Source: Hyphomicrobiales bacterium (GTDB lineage Bacteria; Pseudomonadota; Alphaproteobacteria; Rhizobiales; JALURZ01). From it: DNA of 16,976 nt. Below the pieces are notes generated by a model, which made no database searches, was not told where the DNA came from, and saw nothing but the letters and a program-made list of their open reading frames with translations. Where the stretch lies: assembly GCA_027058735.1 (NCBI GenBank), contig JALURZ010000160.1, positions 10,121 through 27,096 of the forward strand, written 5' to 3'. Both the position numbers and the translations under genes were made by a program. This document shows positions 7,784-15,153 of the stretch, piece by piece; position 1 is the first letter of the stretch; each line of letters starts with the position of its first letter.

Positions 7784-8710
7784 CTAAATGTTTCGGAACA
7801 AAGATCCGCGCGGATCATAGGCGTTATTCTTGCCCCAGTCTTCCATCAGCGCCTTCAGACCGGCGTCGGAACGGTCCGGCAGCACAATGCGCAGGGTGAC
7901 GAGAAGATCGCCTGGCGTCTGGCCTTTCTTGCCGGCGATGCCCTTGCCCTTGAGCCGCAATATGCGCCCGGAGCTTGAATTGGGCGGCACTTTCAGCCCG
8001 ACCGAACCATCGAGTGTGGGCACCCGGATTTTCGCGCCCAGGACCGCTTCGTAGAGGGTGACCGGCAGTTCAAGGCGCAGATTGCGCCCCTCGCGCTGAA
8101 ACAGCGGATGAGCGGCGACCTTGACGGTGACCAGCGCATCCCCCGCCGGCCCGCCGCCCGGGGAGGGTTGTCCCTGTCCCTTGAGGCGGATCTGCTGGCC
8201 ATCGGCGACGCCGGCCGGGATCGTCACATCGAGCTGCTTGCCGTTGGGCATGGCGATCCGGCGTGTGGCGCCCTTGGCCGCCTCGTTGAAGGAGACCAGA
8301 ACCTCAAACGAAACATCGCGGCCGCGCACCGGGCCGCGCGCGCGCGCGCCGCCGCCCCGCAGGCCGGAGAAAATCTCGGAGAAAATATCTTCCGCGCCGG
8401 GAGGGACGGTGCCGGTAAATCCGCCCGCTCCGCGCTGCGCGCCATAGGTCGCGCCGCCGCCGAACGGATTGAACCCCTGATAGTTCGGGTTGCCCTTGGC
8501 GTCGATTTCGCCATTGTCGAATTGCTGGCGCTTTTCCTTGTCCCCCAGCAGTTCATAGGCTGCGGAGATATCGGCGAATTTTTCCTGCGCCGCTTTGTCA
8601 TTGGCGTTGCTGTCGGGATGGTATTTCTTGGCAAGCCGGCGGTAGGCCGATTTGATTTCGGACGCAGTTGCAGACTTGCCTATGCCAAGGGTGGAATAGG
8701 GATTGTCCAT
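7784..8710 (-). CDS. DnaJ-like co-chaperone without zinc fingers (CbpA type)
   Basis: The 308-residue protein is a class B J-protein. The J-domain occupies residues 1-70 with HPD at 31-33, the motif that stimulates DnaK ATPase. A Gly/Phe-rich linker (about 78-105, FNPFGGG, GAGGFTG) follows, then the two beta-barrel substrate-binding domains, containing MPNGKQLDVTIPAGVADGQQ and LKVPPNSSSGRILRLKGKG. The four CxxCxGxG zinc repeats of DnaJ are absent, so this is CbpA/DjlA-like rather than the housekeeping dnaJ. No Shine-Dalgarno sequence is visible before the ATG at 8708-8710, but the J-domain starts exactly there. It is divergent from pdxH and first in the run toward fabI and aroC, an order seen in other alphaproteobacteria. 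A 15-base alternating CG tract (8335-8349) lies inside the gene. Confidence 0.93.
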   Translation of the reverse strand: MDNPYSTLGIGKSATASEIKSAYRRLAKKYHPDSNANDKAAQEKFADISAAYELLGDKEKRQQFDNGEIDAKGNPNYQGFNPFGGGATYGAQRGAGGFTGTVPPGAEDIFSEIFSGLRGGGARARGPVRGRDVSFEVLVSFNEAAKGATRRIAMPNGKQLDVTIPAGVADGQQIRLKGQGQPSPGGGPAGDALVTVKVAAHPLFQREGRNLRLELPVTLYEAVLGAKIRVPTLDGSVGLKVPPNSSSGRILRLKGKGIAGKKGQTPGDLLVTLRIVLPDRSDAGLKALMEDWGKNNAYDPRGSLFRNI

Positions 8711-8761
8711 GAGGATTACATTTGTTCAAAGGCCCATGCCCGCGGCGCGACGGCCACGGGC

Positions 8762-8790
8762 TTGTGCAAGCCATACCTGAGTCTTGTTAA
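8762..8790 (+). promoter_or_regulatory. Possible sigma-70 promoter for pdxH
   Basis: TTGTGC (8762-8767) and TGTTAA (8785-8790) are separated by 17 bp inside the 187-bp dnaJ-pdxH divergent region, about 108 bp before the pdxH ATG. The match to consensus is modest. Just downstream, two overlapping, mutually exclusive small hairpins are possible (TGCGGA/TCCGCA and GGATTT/AAATCC, 8799-8829); they may be chance. Confidence 0.25.
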
Positions 8791-8897
8791 ACAGTACATG
8801 CGGATTTAGGAACAAGTTTCCGCAAATCCAAGAGCCATTCTGTTCAGACGCGCGGGAGTGTGCTTTCTAGGAGCCTCAGATCAACCGGGCGTGCAAG

Positions 8898-9548
8898 ATG
8901 ACCGTGCAGGACGACAACAAGGAACAAAACGGCATCCCGCAGTGGGAGACCCCCGATTTCGACGCGGCGGACGATCCGCTGGACCTGTTTGCCGCATGGA
9001 TGGGCGATGCGCGGGCCGCCGAACCCAGCGATCCCAACGCCATGGCGCTGGCCACCGTCGATGATCGGGGACAGCCCAATGTGCGTATGGTTCTGCTCAA
9101 GGATTTCGGCCCCGGCGGGTTCGTGTTCTATACGAATTTCGAGAGCGCCAAGGGCCGCGAACTGCTGGCCAACGCCAGAGCCGCCATGTGTTTTCACTGG
9201 AAGAGCCTGCGCCGCCAGGTGCGGGTGCGCGGCCCCGTGGAGCGCGTCACGGACGAGGAGGCGGATGCCTATTTCGCCAGCCGCGCGCGCACCAGCCGGA
9301 TCGGCGCCTGGGCGTCGGCCCAGTCACGCCCGCTTGAAAGCCGTTTCGCGTTCGAAAAGAGAATGGCCAGGTTCACCGCCAGGTTCGGCGTTGGCACGAT
9401 TCCGCGCCCCGCCTACTGGTCCGGCTTCCGGTTGAGCGCGGTGGAAATCGAATTCTGGCATGAACGCGCGTTCCGCCTACACGACCGGCTGGTTTTTCGC
9501 CGTTCGCGCGCCGCAGAACCCTGGCGCAAGACGCGGCTGTATCCTTGA
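8898..9548 (+). CDS. pdxH: Pyridoxamine/pyridoxine 5'-phosphate oxidase
   Basis: The 216-residue product is PdxH, the FMN enzyme that oxidises pyridoxine- or pyridoxamine-5'-phosphate to pyridoxal phosphate in the cytosol. Characteristic stretches are MALATVDDRGQPNVRMVLLK (FMN-binding split barrel), FYTNFESAKGREL, FHWKSLRRQVRVRG, SRIGAWASAQSRPLESR and WSGFRLSAVEIEFW, ending in RLHDRLVF and a short TRLYP tail close to the usual RLAP. Length and order are normal. The ATG at 8898 fits the family N-terminus but its binding site is weak, so a nearby start is possible. It is divergent from the dnaJ-like gene and 29 bp upstream of an SDR gene with which it is probably co-transcribed. Confidence 0.96.
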   Translation: MTVQDDNKEQNGIPQWETPDFDAADDPLDLFAAWMGDARAAEPSDPNAMALATVDDRGQPNVRMVLLKDFGPGGFVFYTNFESAKGRELLANARAAMCFHWKSLRRQVRVRGPVERVTDEEADAYFASRARTSRIGAWASAQSRPLESRFAFEKRMARFTARFGVGTIPRPAYWSGFRLSAVEIEFWHERAFRLHDRLVFRRSRAAEPWRKTRLYP

Positions 9549-9577
9549 TGGGGAAATGCTCTATTGTGTGATCGACC

Positions 9578-10327
9578 ATGACCAACGATTCCAAGCGAAA
9601 AACCCTGATCCTGACCGGCGCCAGCCGCGGCATCGGCCATGCGACGGTGAAGCGGTTTTCCTCCGCCGGCTGGCGGGTGATTACCTGTTCGCGCCAGCCG
9701 TTTCCCGAAGATTGCCCGTGGGAGGCGGGGCCGGAGGATCATATCCAGATCGATTTGTCGGACCCGGAGAACACGCGCCTTGGCATCGCGGAAATGCGCG
9801 CGCGCATGGCGGCGGAGGGCGCCGGCCTCAACGCGCTCATCAACAATGCGGCGATCTCGCCGAAGGCTGAGGACGGCGGTCGCCTCGGGGCGCTCGCCAT
9901 GAATCTGAAGGACTGGCACCATGTTTTTCAGGTCAACTTTTTCGCCCCCATCATGCTGGCGCGCGGACTGATCGAAGAATTGAGCGCGGCCAGAGGCAGC
10001 GTCATCAATGTGACCTCGATTGCCGGCAGCCGCGTGCACCCCTTCGCCGGTGCGGCCTATTCCACATCCAAGGCCGCCCTCGCCGCGCTGACCCGTGAGA
10101 TGGCGTCCGAATTCGGGGGATTGGGGGTGCGGGTCAACGCCATTGCGCCAGGCGAAATCGACACATCGATCCTGTCGCCGGGCACCGAAGACATCGTGGC
10201 GCAGATCCCCATGAAACGCCTCGGCCGGCCCGAGGAGGTCGCCAGTGTGATCTATATGCTGTGTTCCGATCAGGCGAGCTATGTGAACGGCGCGGAACTG
10301 CACATCAACGGCGGGCAGCACGTTTAG
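9578..10327 (+). CDS. Short-chain dehydrogenase/reductase
   Basis: The 249-residue product is a classical SDR, an NAD(P)-dependent oxidoreductase of unknown substrate. It has the cofactor motif TGASRGIG (13-20), NNAA (89-92), Asn120, and the catalytic Ser147, Tyr161 and Lys165 in the YSTSK pattern. NAIAPGEIDT and a C-terminal YVNGAELHINGGQ complete the fold. The spacing after pdxH (29 bp, same strand) suggests an operon, and the pair is common in alphaproteobacteria. It could be a 3-oxoacyl reductase-like enzyme, but the active site alone does not settle this. The Shine-Dalgarno sequence is weak. Confidence 0.9.
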   Translation: MTNDSKRKTLILTGASRGIGHATVKRFSSAGWRVITCSRQPFPEDCPWEAGPEDHIQIDLSDPENTRLGIAEMRARMAAEGAGLNALINNAAISPKAEDGGRLGALAMNLKDWHHVFQVNFFAPIMLARGLIEELSAARGSVINVTSIAGSRVHPFAGAAYSTSKAALAALTREMASEFGGLGVRVNAIAPGEIDTSILSPGTEDIVAQIPMKRLGRPEEVASVIYMLCSDQASYVNGAELHINGGQHV

Positions 10328-10523
10328 GCCAGTTGTCGCTGCCGGTGCATCGTAGCCGCGCCGGTTCGGCTGCGAGCCGCGCGAAGCGCTCGCTCAACTG
10401 ATCGGCCGCGCGCGGGGACGGCCTTTCGCCAGCATCCATTCGGCCGCCTTGAGCGCTTCGCCCAAATGCGGGCGCGCGAACGCGAAGGTGACACAAAACC
10501 ATGTTCGCTCAGGCAGGGGGGGG

Positions 10524-11402
10524 TCACTCCGTGGAGGCGGCCTGCTCGCGGGCCGACTTCTGCACGGCTTTGCGCACTTTTTCGAAGGCGCGCACCTCGA
10601 TCTGCCGGATCCGTTCGCGAGACACGCCAAATTCCTGACTCAGATCTTCAAGCGTGACGACGTCGTCGGACAGCCGCCGCGCCTCAAAAATACGCCGTTC
10701 GCGGTCGTTCAGCGCATCCAGCGCATGGCGCAGCATGTCGCGGCGGTGATCCATCTCCTGGGATCTTACGTATTGCGTCTCCTGGTCGGGCTCCTCGTTG
10801 CTCAGCCAGTCGATCCATTCGCCTTCCGCTTCCGCCTTGAGCGGCGCATTGAGCGAGGCGTCCCCGGCGAGGCGGCGGTTCATGGAAACGACATCGTCTT
10901 CCGAGACTCCCAGGCGGTCGGCGATGAATTTGACCTGATCGGGCTTGAGATCGCCCTCGTCGAGCGCCTGTATCTGGCCCTTGATCTTGCGCAGATTGAA
11001 AAATAGCTTTTTCTGGTTGGAGGTGGTGCCCATTTTCACAAGGCTCCAGGAGCGCAGGATGAACTCCTGAATTGAGGCACGGATCCACCACATGGCGTAG
11101 GTGGCCAGCCTGAACCCTTTTTCGGGCTCGAAACGCTTGACCGCCTGCATGAGGCCGATATTGCCTTCCGAGATCACTTCGGAGACCGGCAGGCCATAGC
11201 CGCGATAGCCCATGGCGATCTTGGCGACGAGCCGCAGATGGCTGGTGACCAGCTTGTGGGCCGCCTCGCTGTCACCATGCTCGCGCCAGCGTTTGCCGAG
11301 CATGTATTCTTCCTGTGGCTCGAGCATCGGGTACTCGCGAATCCGCTGGAGATATTTCCCCAGACCGCTTTCGCCGGAGATCGTCGGCAATTGCCGGGCC
11401 AT
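10524..11402 (-). CDS. rpoH: RNA polymerase sigma-32 (heat-shock) factor
   Basis: The 292-residue protein is an RpoH-type sigma factor, which directs RNA polymerase to heat-shock promoters. Region 2 covers about residues 45-120, with EGNIGLMQAVKRFEPEKGFR and the aromatic melting motif TYAMWWIRASIQEF. The RpoH box QKKLFFNLR is at 130-138, a mark that separates RpoH from other group 3 sigma factors. Region 4.2 carries the helix-turn-helix LSQEFGVSRERIRQIEVRA near residues 253-271. Length is normal. It lies 98 bp downstream of rluD on the same strand, and a probable promoter is seen in that gap, so it need not depend on rluD transcription. An 8-G run (plus strand, 10516-10523) borders the stop codon. 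RpoH1 versus RpoH2 was not resolved. Confidence 0.96.
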   Translation of the reverse strand: MARQLPTISGESGLGKYLQRIREYPMLEPQEEYMLGKRWREHGDSEAAHKLVTSHLRLVAKIAMGYRGYGLPVSEVISEGNIGLMQAVKRFEPEKGFRLATYAMWWIRASIQEFILRSWSLVKMGTTSNQKKLFFNLRKIKGQIQALDEGDLKPDQVKFIADRLGVSEDDVVSMNRRLAGDASLNAPLKAEAEGEWIDWLSNEEPDQETQYVRSQEMDHRRDMLRHALDALNDRERRIFEARRLSDDVVTLEDLSQEFGVSRERIRQIEVRAFEKVRKAVQKSAREQAASTE

Positions 11403-11458
11403 GCTGTCTCGCCTCTCAAAGGTTAGCCGGTCCGGGCGAATCGACCCGGAACGGCCTT

Positions 11459-11487
11459 ATATAAGGGCCGGATTTGGCGATTGTAAG
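11459..11487 (-). promoter_or_regulatory. Probable promoter of rpoH
   Basis: Read on the minus strand, CTTACA (11482-11487) and TTATAT (11459-11464) are 17 bp apart, close to a sigma-70 type -35/-10 pair, about 57 bp before the rpoH ATG. No CTTGAAA-type sigma-32 site was seen, so autoregulation is not supported by this region. Confidence 0.5.
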
Positions 11488-11500
11488 ACGCCGGCGGCGA

Positions 11501-12505
11501 TTATCCGCCGCGGCAGGCTTCAATGAGGTCTTGCAGGTCGCGCGGCAACGGGCTTTCGAACCGCAGATGCTTGCCCGTCAGCGGGTGTGCAAAGCCCAGA
11601 ACGGCGCCATGGAGCGCCTGGCGGTTCAGCGATTTGAGCGCCCTGGCGCCCGCGCCCGGCAGGCGGCTTTCGCTGGCCGCGAAATGCCCGCCATAGGTCC
11701 TGTCGCCCAGCAGCGGGTGGCCGATATGGGCCAGATGCACCCGGATCTGGTGGGTGCGCCCGGTTTCCAGCCGGCACTCGAGCAAAGAGACGAGCGGTTT
11801 TTTCGCATGGTCCAGGATGGTTTCGCGAACAGTGTAGTGGGTTATGGCCCGCTTGCCGCGGCTGCGCGCCACGGCCATTTTCGTGCGGCTGGCGGGGCTG
11901 CGCTCAAGGGGTTTATCGATGGTGGCGCGCGTTCGCGCGGGCGCCCCCCACACCACCGCGACATAGCGCCGCTCAAGCGGCCCGCTGCGCCCGTGATCGG
12001 CGAACTGGCCGGCCAGCCCCTGATGCGCCGCATCGCTCTTGGCGACAACCAGAAGACCGCCCGTATCCTTGTCGAGCCGGTGCACGATGCCCGGACGCCG
12101 CACCCCGCCAATGCCCGACAGGCTGTCGCCGCAATGTGCGATCAGCGCATTGACCAGCGTGCCGGTCCAGTTGCCGGCCGCCGGATGGACCACGAGGCCC
12201 GCCGGCTTGTCGATCACGATGAGCGCGTCGTCTTCATAGACGATGTTGAGCGGGATCGCTTCGCCGGCCGGCACGGCGGGCTCCGGTTCGGGCCTTGTAA
12301 ACAGGAACCGGTCGCCGGGTTTGACCCGGTAGTTGGGCGCCACTATGGTGCCGTCCTCGGCCGGTGCGAACCCCCGCTTTATCAGGTCCTTGCACCGCGA
12401 GCGGCTGAGATCGGGGTTGCGGGAGTGGACGAAACGGTCTAGCCGTTCTCCCTGATCGGCGTCTTGGGCCGCGAGCAATTGGGGATTGACAGGATCTGAC
12501 GCCAT
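11501..12505 (-). CDS. rluD: 23S rRNA pseudouridine synthase, RluD family
   Basis: The 334-residue product is an RluA/RluD-family pseudouridine synthase; RluD isomerises uridines 1911, 1915 and 1917 in helix 69 of 23S rRNA. An S4 domain (about residues 19-75, GERLDRFVHSRNPDLSRSRC) precedes the catalytic domain. The active-site motif HRLDKDTGGLLVVAKS begins at residue 142, with the catalytic Asp145. LLECRLETGRTHQIRVHLA and GHPLLGDRTYGG follow. The ATG (12503-12505) overlaps the ATG of a divergent small gene, and its GGGAGGA site lies inside that gene about 13 nt upstream. It precedes rpoH on the same strand, a conserved alphaproteobacterial order. RluD rather than RluA/C is inferred from the domain layout and neighbourhood. 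Confidence 0.93.
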   Translation of the reverse strand: MASDPVNPQLLAAQDADQGERLDRFVHSRNPDLSRSRCKDLIKRGFAPAEDGTIVAPNYRVKPGDRFLFTRPEPEPAVPAGEAIPLNIVYEDDALIVIDKPAGLVVHPAAGNWTGTLVNALIAHCGDSLSGIGGVRRPGIVHRLDKDTGGLLVVAKSDAAHQGLAGQFADHGRSGPLERRYVAVVWGAPARTRATIDKPLERSPASRTKMAVARSRGKRAITHYTVRETILDHAKKPLVSLLECRLETGRTHQIRVHLAHIGHPLLGDRTYGGHFAASESRLPGAGARALKSLNRQALHGAVLGFAHPLTGKHLRFESPLPRDLQDLIEACRGG

Positions 12506-12869
12506 GGCCGAAACGATATCCTCCCGCCCGCCTCAGCCGGCCAGCGGCGCACCGGCTCCTGTGGTCAGCCCGTTTTTGAAGTGGTCCGTGATCATCATGG
12601 GGGTGCTGCTGGTCGTGGGCATGATTGTGCTGTTTTCGACGATCTTGTATCGCGCGGTCAAGCTCTCCGGCGCCAAGAGCGGTGTTTCGCCCGCAGCCCA
12701 GGCGCAGGTTTCGCCGCTCGCGCTTGGTCTGCCGGCCGACGCCCGGGTGGAGAAAATGGCATTGTCCGGCAACCGGCTGGCCCTGTATGTCAGCAGCCCC
12801 GGTGTGCGCGAACTCATTGTCGTCGATGTCAGGAAGGGCGCGGTCATACGCCGGCTGCGACTTGATTGA
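12504..12869 (+). CDS. Small single-pass membrane protein, DUF6476-like
   Basis: The 121-residue product has an N-terminal Pro/Ser/Ala-rich segment, one membrane helix (about residues 27-50, VIIMGVLLVVGMIVLF), and a short C-terminal domain ending GVRELIVVDVRKGAVIRR. Its size, topology and place beside rluD resemble the alphaproteobacterial DUF6476 family; I know of no experimental function for it. The ATG at 12504 has AGGA 9 nt upstream and is preferred over the TTG at 12486, which lacks a binding site. Start codons of this gene and rluD overlap (CATG at 12503-12506), so each promoter must lie within the other gene. The TGA stop overlaps a probable promoter for the tRNA downstream. Confidence 0.72.
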   Translation: MAETISSRPPQPASGAPAPVVSPFLKWSVIIMGVLLVVGMIVLFSTILYRAVKLSGAKSGVSPAAQAQVSPLALGLPADARVEKMALSGNRLALYVSSPGVRELIVVDVRKGAVIRRLRLD

Positions 12870-12891
12870 ATTCCGCCCGGCGCGGTATAGA
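12862..12891 (+). promoter_or_regulatory. Probable promoter for tRNA-Glu
   Basis: TTGATT (12862-12867) and TATAGA (12886-12891) are 18 bp apart, 21 bp before the first base of the tRNA. The -35 box overlaps the stop codon of the preceding gene. Confidence 0.45.
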
Positions 12892-12912
12892 GCACGGACC
12901 GAGACCTGCCAG

Positions 12913-12988
12913 GCCCCGTTCGTCTAGTGGTCCAGGACGCCGCCCTCTCACGGCGGAAACAGGGGTTCGAGTCCCCTACGGGGTGCCA
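12913..12988 (+). tRNA. tRNA-Glu (anticodon CTC)
   Basis: The 76-nt sequence folds as a cloverleaf. The acceptor stem is GCCCCGT with ACGGGGT (a G-U pair at the end), and the anticodon stem CCGCC/GGCGG encloses the loop CTCTCAC, so the anticodon CTC (12947-12949) reads GAG. The T-arm AGGGG TTCGAGT CCCCT follows. The CCA end (12986-12988) is encoded. It lies 43 bp after the small membrane-protein gene, with its own likely promoter. No clear terminator follows, and no tRNA-targeted integrated element is seen in the window. Confidence 0.97.
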
Positions 12989-13026
12989 CAACGGGTGCCG
13001 CAGCGGGTGTTCGCAAACGGGCGTTC
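12978..13026 (+). repeat. Degenerate short tandem repeats after tRNA-Glu
   Basis: Starting with the last bases of the tRNA (ACGGGGTGCCAC), the following stretch repeats this pattern with decay: AACGGGTGCCGC, AGCGGGTGTTCGC, AAACGGGCGTTCGG. The period is about 12-14 bases. This could be slippage-derived decay of the tRNA 3' end or chance in GC-rich DNA. The rest of the 108-bp gap to the next gene holds nothing else recognisable. Confidence 0.4.
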
Positions 13027-13096
13027 GGCTTGCGCGTTGGCAAAAACCGGCAGTCGGCCCGCCGGCTTTCCGTCAAGGCGGATTCGCGGCCACGCG

Positions 13097-13516
13097 CTAT
13101 TTTTTCTTTTTTGAAAACGCCGTCTCGCCGCCGGCCGCCAGGGTCTTTGCCTGCGCCACCCATTTTTCACGGGTGATGCGTCCCTTGAAGTTCAGCTCCG
13201 CGTCCGCCTTGTCGATGTCCGCCTTGTTCCACTGCGCGATCTGGCCGAATTTGGTCACGCCCATTTTGTGCAGTTTCTTCTCAATGGTCGGTCCAATGCC
13301 GGAAATCAGTTTCAGATCATCCTTGCCGCTGGAGCGTGTCGTCTTTTTTGCCGGGCTGCGCCGGGCCGGCGGCTTGGGGGCCGCCTTTGGCGCTGCGCGG
13401 CGCGCCGCCACGATGGATGCGGGTTTACGCGCCACCGCATTGCGGGCGATGTAACCAAACACCCAGCCCAGAAGGAAAAAGACAACAATACTGATAATCA
13501 CCGCTGCCGAAGTCAT
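13097..13516 (-). CDS. Membrane-anchored helix-hairpin-helix protein
   Basis: The 139-residue product begins with one membrane helix (about residues 4-24, VIISIVVFFLLGWVFGYIA), then a basic Ala/Pro/Lys-rich linker (29-62), then a helix-hairpin-helix domain, DDLKLISGIGPTIEKKLHKM followed by GVTKFGQIAQW and NFKGRITREKWVAQAK. This domain resembles the 'predicted flap endonuclease-1-like 5' DNA nuclease' (H3TH) family often attached to other alphaproteobacterial proteins; it is a DNA/RNA-binding fold and nuclease activity has not been shown to my knowledge. It ends in KKKK. A 28-residue membrane-peptide gene lies 54 bp upstream on the same strand. The anchored position suggests a nucleic-acid contact at the inner membrane, which is inference. 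Confidence 0.85.
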   Translation of the reverse strand: MTSAAVIISIVVFFLLGWVFGYIARNAVARKPASIVAARRAAPKAAPKPPARRSPAKKTTRSSGKDDLKLISGIGPTIEKKLHKMGVTKFGQIAQWNKADIDKADAELNFKGRITREKWVAQAKTLAAGGETAFSKKKK

Positions 13517-13570
13517 GGCAATATCCTGTCTTTGCTGTTGGCGAAAATGCCTGTGAACGCCTGACCGGGC

Positions 13571-13657
13571 CTAGCTCGCTCCACCGAGTTTCAGTCCGAC
13601 GAAAAATCCGCTCATCAAAGCGACGAACAACAATATGACGATTGTTACAGCATCCAT
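13571..13657 (-). CDS. 28-residue membrane peptide
   Basis: The reading frame is 28 codons (MDAVTIVILLFVALMSGF, then FVGLKLGGAS). Nearly all of it is one hydrophobic helix with small residues (SGFFVG) of the type that favours helix packing. Its ATG (13655-13657) has a strong AAGGGGG site 4-7 nt upstream, much better than the longer in-frame start at 13753, which would add a polar, non-hydrophobic extension. The gene precedes the membrane-anchored helix-hairpin-helix gene (54 bp, same strand), so they may share a transcript. I do not recognise the family. Confidence 0.6.
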   Translation of the reverse strand: MDAVTIVILLFVALMSGFFVGLKLGGAS

Positions 13658-13701
13658 AAAGGCCCCCTTTTTCCCTGCAAAGTCCCTGCCAAAGCCGTTT
13701 G

Positions 13702-13819
13702 TTCCCTCACCGTGGGAAGATGCCGTCCGGTCAAAACGAACCGGCGCAGACACCTGTCATGGCATATTGGAAAAGCGGCGCCATTGCAACAACGGGAAGG
13801 GCGCATTTGGCACAAATGC
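13702..13819. promoter_or_regulatory. Two inverted repeats upstream of the small membrane-peptide gene
   Basis: In the 265-bp gene-free stretch 13658-13922 there are two perfect short palindromes. TTCCC and GGGAA with a 7-bp spacer lie at 13702-13718, and GCATTTG and CAAATGC with a 3-bp spacer lie at 13803-13819. Both lie before the start of the minus-strand peptide gene and could be operators. Near the far end are GC palindromes GGCCCGCGGGCC (13871-13882) and CGCCTCGAGGCG (13911-13922, touching the stop of the coiled-coil gene). None is followed by a T-run, so terminator function is not supported. Confidence 0.35.
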
Positions 13820-13922
13820 CAGATATGTGCAGGTGCCGGGCGGCGAATTCAGGTCCGCTCTGCGATGGCCGGCCCGCGGGCCTCCTCGCCCGTGACCGGT
13901 GCGCCCGCCGCGCCTCGAGGCG

Positions 13923-15077
13923 TTATTGATTGATGTGGCCCTGCAGCGCGCGGATGCGCTCGGCCAGCGAGCCGGGCTTGCTCTTGCGCCCTGCCGGCGG
14001 TTCGCTCTCGGGCTTGGCGTCTCCGGCCCGGGCCTGCCCGTTGGCGGCGGAAGGCGCCCGCGGGGGCGGCTCTATTTCCGCCTTGCATTCGAGCGTCTCG
14101 CCAGATATCTGCGCGGCGAGTGCGTCGCTGGTGGCGGATATGGACCTGGTGAGTTGGTCCAGACTGCCCCGCAAGTCGAGGAACGGGTTGTTGTTCTCGT
14201 CCTGCCAGGCGAGGTCCTGTTTGTCCAGCGCCTCCGCGATCGCGGCAATCTCGCTCTTCATGCTTTCGATATCGCCACGCAGATCGTTGCTGTCGACCAC
14301 AAAGGACTTGATCGCCTTCTTGTACTGCTGGGCGTCGTCATGGGTGATGATCTTTTGTTGATCGAGGGTTTCCTTATCCACCAAAAGACGCGCATGGCTG
14401 TCGCCGAGGCCGTCCAGCCGCTGCGCGAATTCTTCCGCCTGAACGGAGAGCTTGTCGATCTGTTCGCCCAGTTCCTCGCGCCGCGGGTCCTTTTTGCGCT
14501 GTTTTACCGGAACCGATTTGCCGGCGGCGCGCAGCTTCTTGATGCGGGCAAGCTCGCGCTCGCGCCGCTGCAGCAGTTTTTCCGCCTTTTTCAGTTCGAA
14601 ATCCCTGTCCTTGAACTGCACCAGCAGCGCGTCGTGAGCCTCGGTGGCCTGTTCAAGTTTCTCGCTGGTCTCGGCCAACTGGGCTCTCAGCGCCTTCAGT
14701 TTCGATTGCAGCGGCGCGGTGGTCTGGCTCAGCTTGTCGAATGCAATTTCGCGCTGGCGAAGCGCCTCGGACTTTTCCTCCAGCTTGGAGGACAGGACAT
14801 CGATTTCGCCCAGGTGCCTGGAAATGGCCACCGCCTGGTCAACGGTCTTTTGCTTGAGTTCGGCCGTGGTGATCTCAAGCTTGCGGGTGGTCTGGGCGAA
14901 TTCGGCGCGCATCTGGTCGCGCTCGGCCTGTATTTCGGCCATGGTCAGGGGCGATTGGCTCTGCACCCGCTTGGTCGCAAGGCGCGCCGAGCGGCGCCAC
15001 AATGGCGGCGCGAGCAAAAATCCGATCAGTGTCGCTGACAGGAAACCCAATCCAATCAGCATCAGTGTCTGCAACAT
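13923..15077 (-). CDS. Membrane-anchored coiled-coil protein, function unknown
   Basis: The 384-residue product has an N-terminal membrane helix (about 3-24), then a short basic stretch (PPLWRRSARLATKR), then a long coiled coil, about residues 45-270, rich in Glu/Lys/Gln/Leu heptads. A Pro/Ala-rich, probably disordered tail (about 330-370) follows and ends in LAERIRALQGHINQ. Similar anchored coiled-coil proteins are found in Hyphomicrobiales and are uncharacterised as far as I know. It resembles inner-membrane scaffolds in outline, but no family-defining motif (RmuC, EzrA, MukB ATPase) is visible. The ATG is at 15075-15077. It is read in the same direction as EipA, 158 bp further downstream, and the gap contains two perfect inverted repeats. 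Confidence 0.75.
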   Translation of the reverse strand: MLQTLMLIGLGFLSATLIGFLLAPPLWRRSARLATKRVQSQSPLTMAEIQAERDQMRAEFAQTTRKLEITTAELKQKTVDQAVAISRHLGEIDVLSSKLEEKSEALRQREIAFDKLSQTTAPLQSKLKALRAQLAETSEKLEQATEAHDALLVQFKDRDFELKKAEKLLQRRERELARIKKLRAAGKSVPVKQRKKDPRREELGEQIDKLSVQAEEFAQRLDGLGDSHARLLVDKETLDQQKIITHDDAQQYKKAIKSFVVDSNDLRGDIESMKSEIAAIAEALDKQDLAWQDENNNPFLDLRGSLDQLTRSISATSDALAAQISGETLECKAEIEPPPRAPSAANGQARAGDAKPESEPPAGRKSKPGSLAERIRALQGHINQ

Positions 15078-15153
15078 ACAGATGCCTTCATGCGCGCCCG
15101 GCGTGGAGCGAATCTGGCGTAACCTGCCATCTTGCGGCCCCAGCGTCTAGCAT

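Noticed and set aside
8335..8349. Alternating CG tract as a functional Z-DNA site
   Set aside because: It is explained by Ala/Arg/Gly codons in the linker of the DnaJ-like protein in GC-rich DNA.
10516..10523. 8-G run as a phase-variation tract of rpoH
   Set aside because: It lies just outside the rpoH stop codon, so length changes would not alter the protein.
12913..12988. tRNA-Glu as the attachment site of a genomic island
   Set aside because: No integrase or mobile genes are in the window and the flanking genes are core-type.
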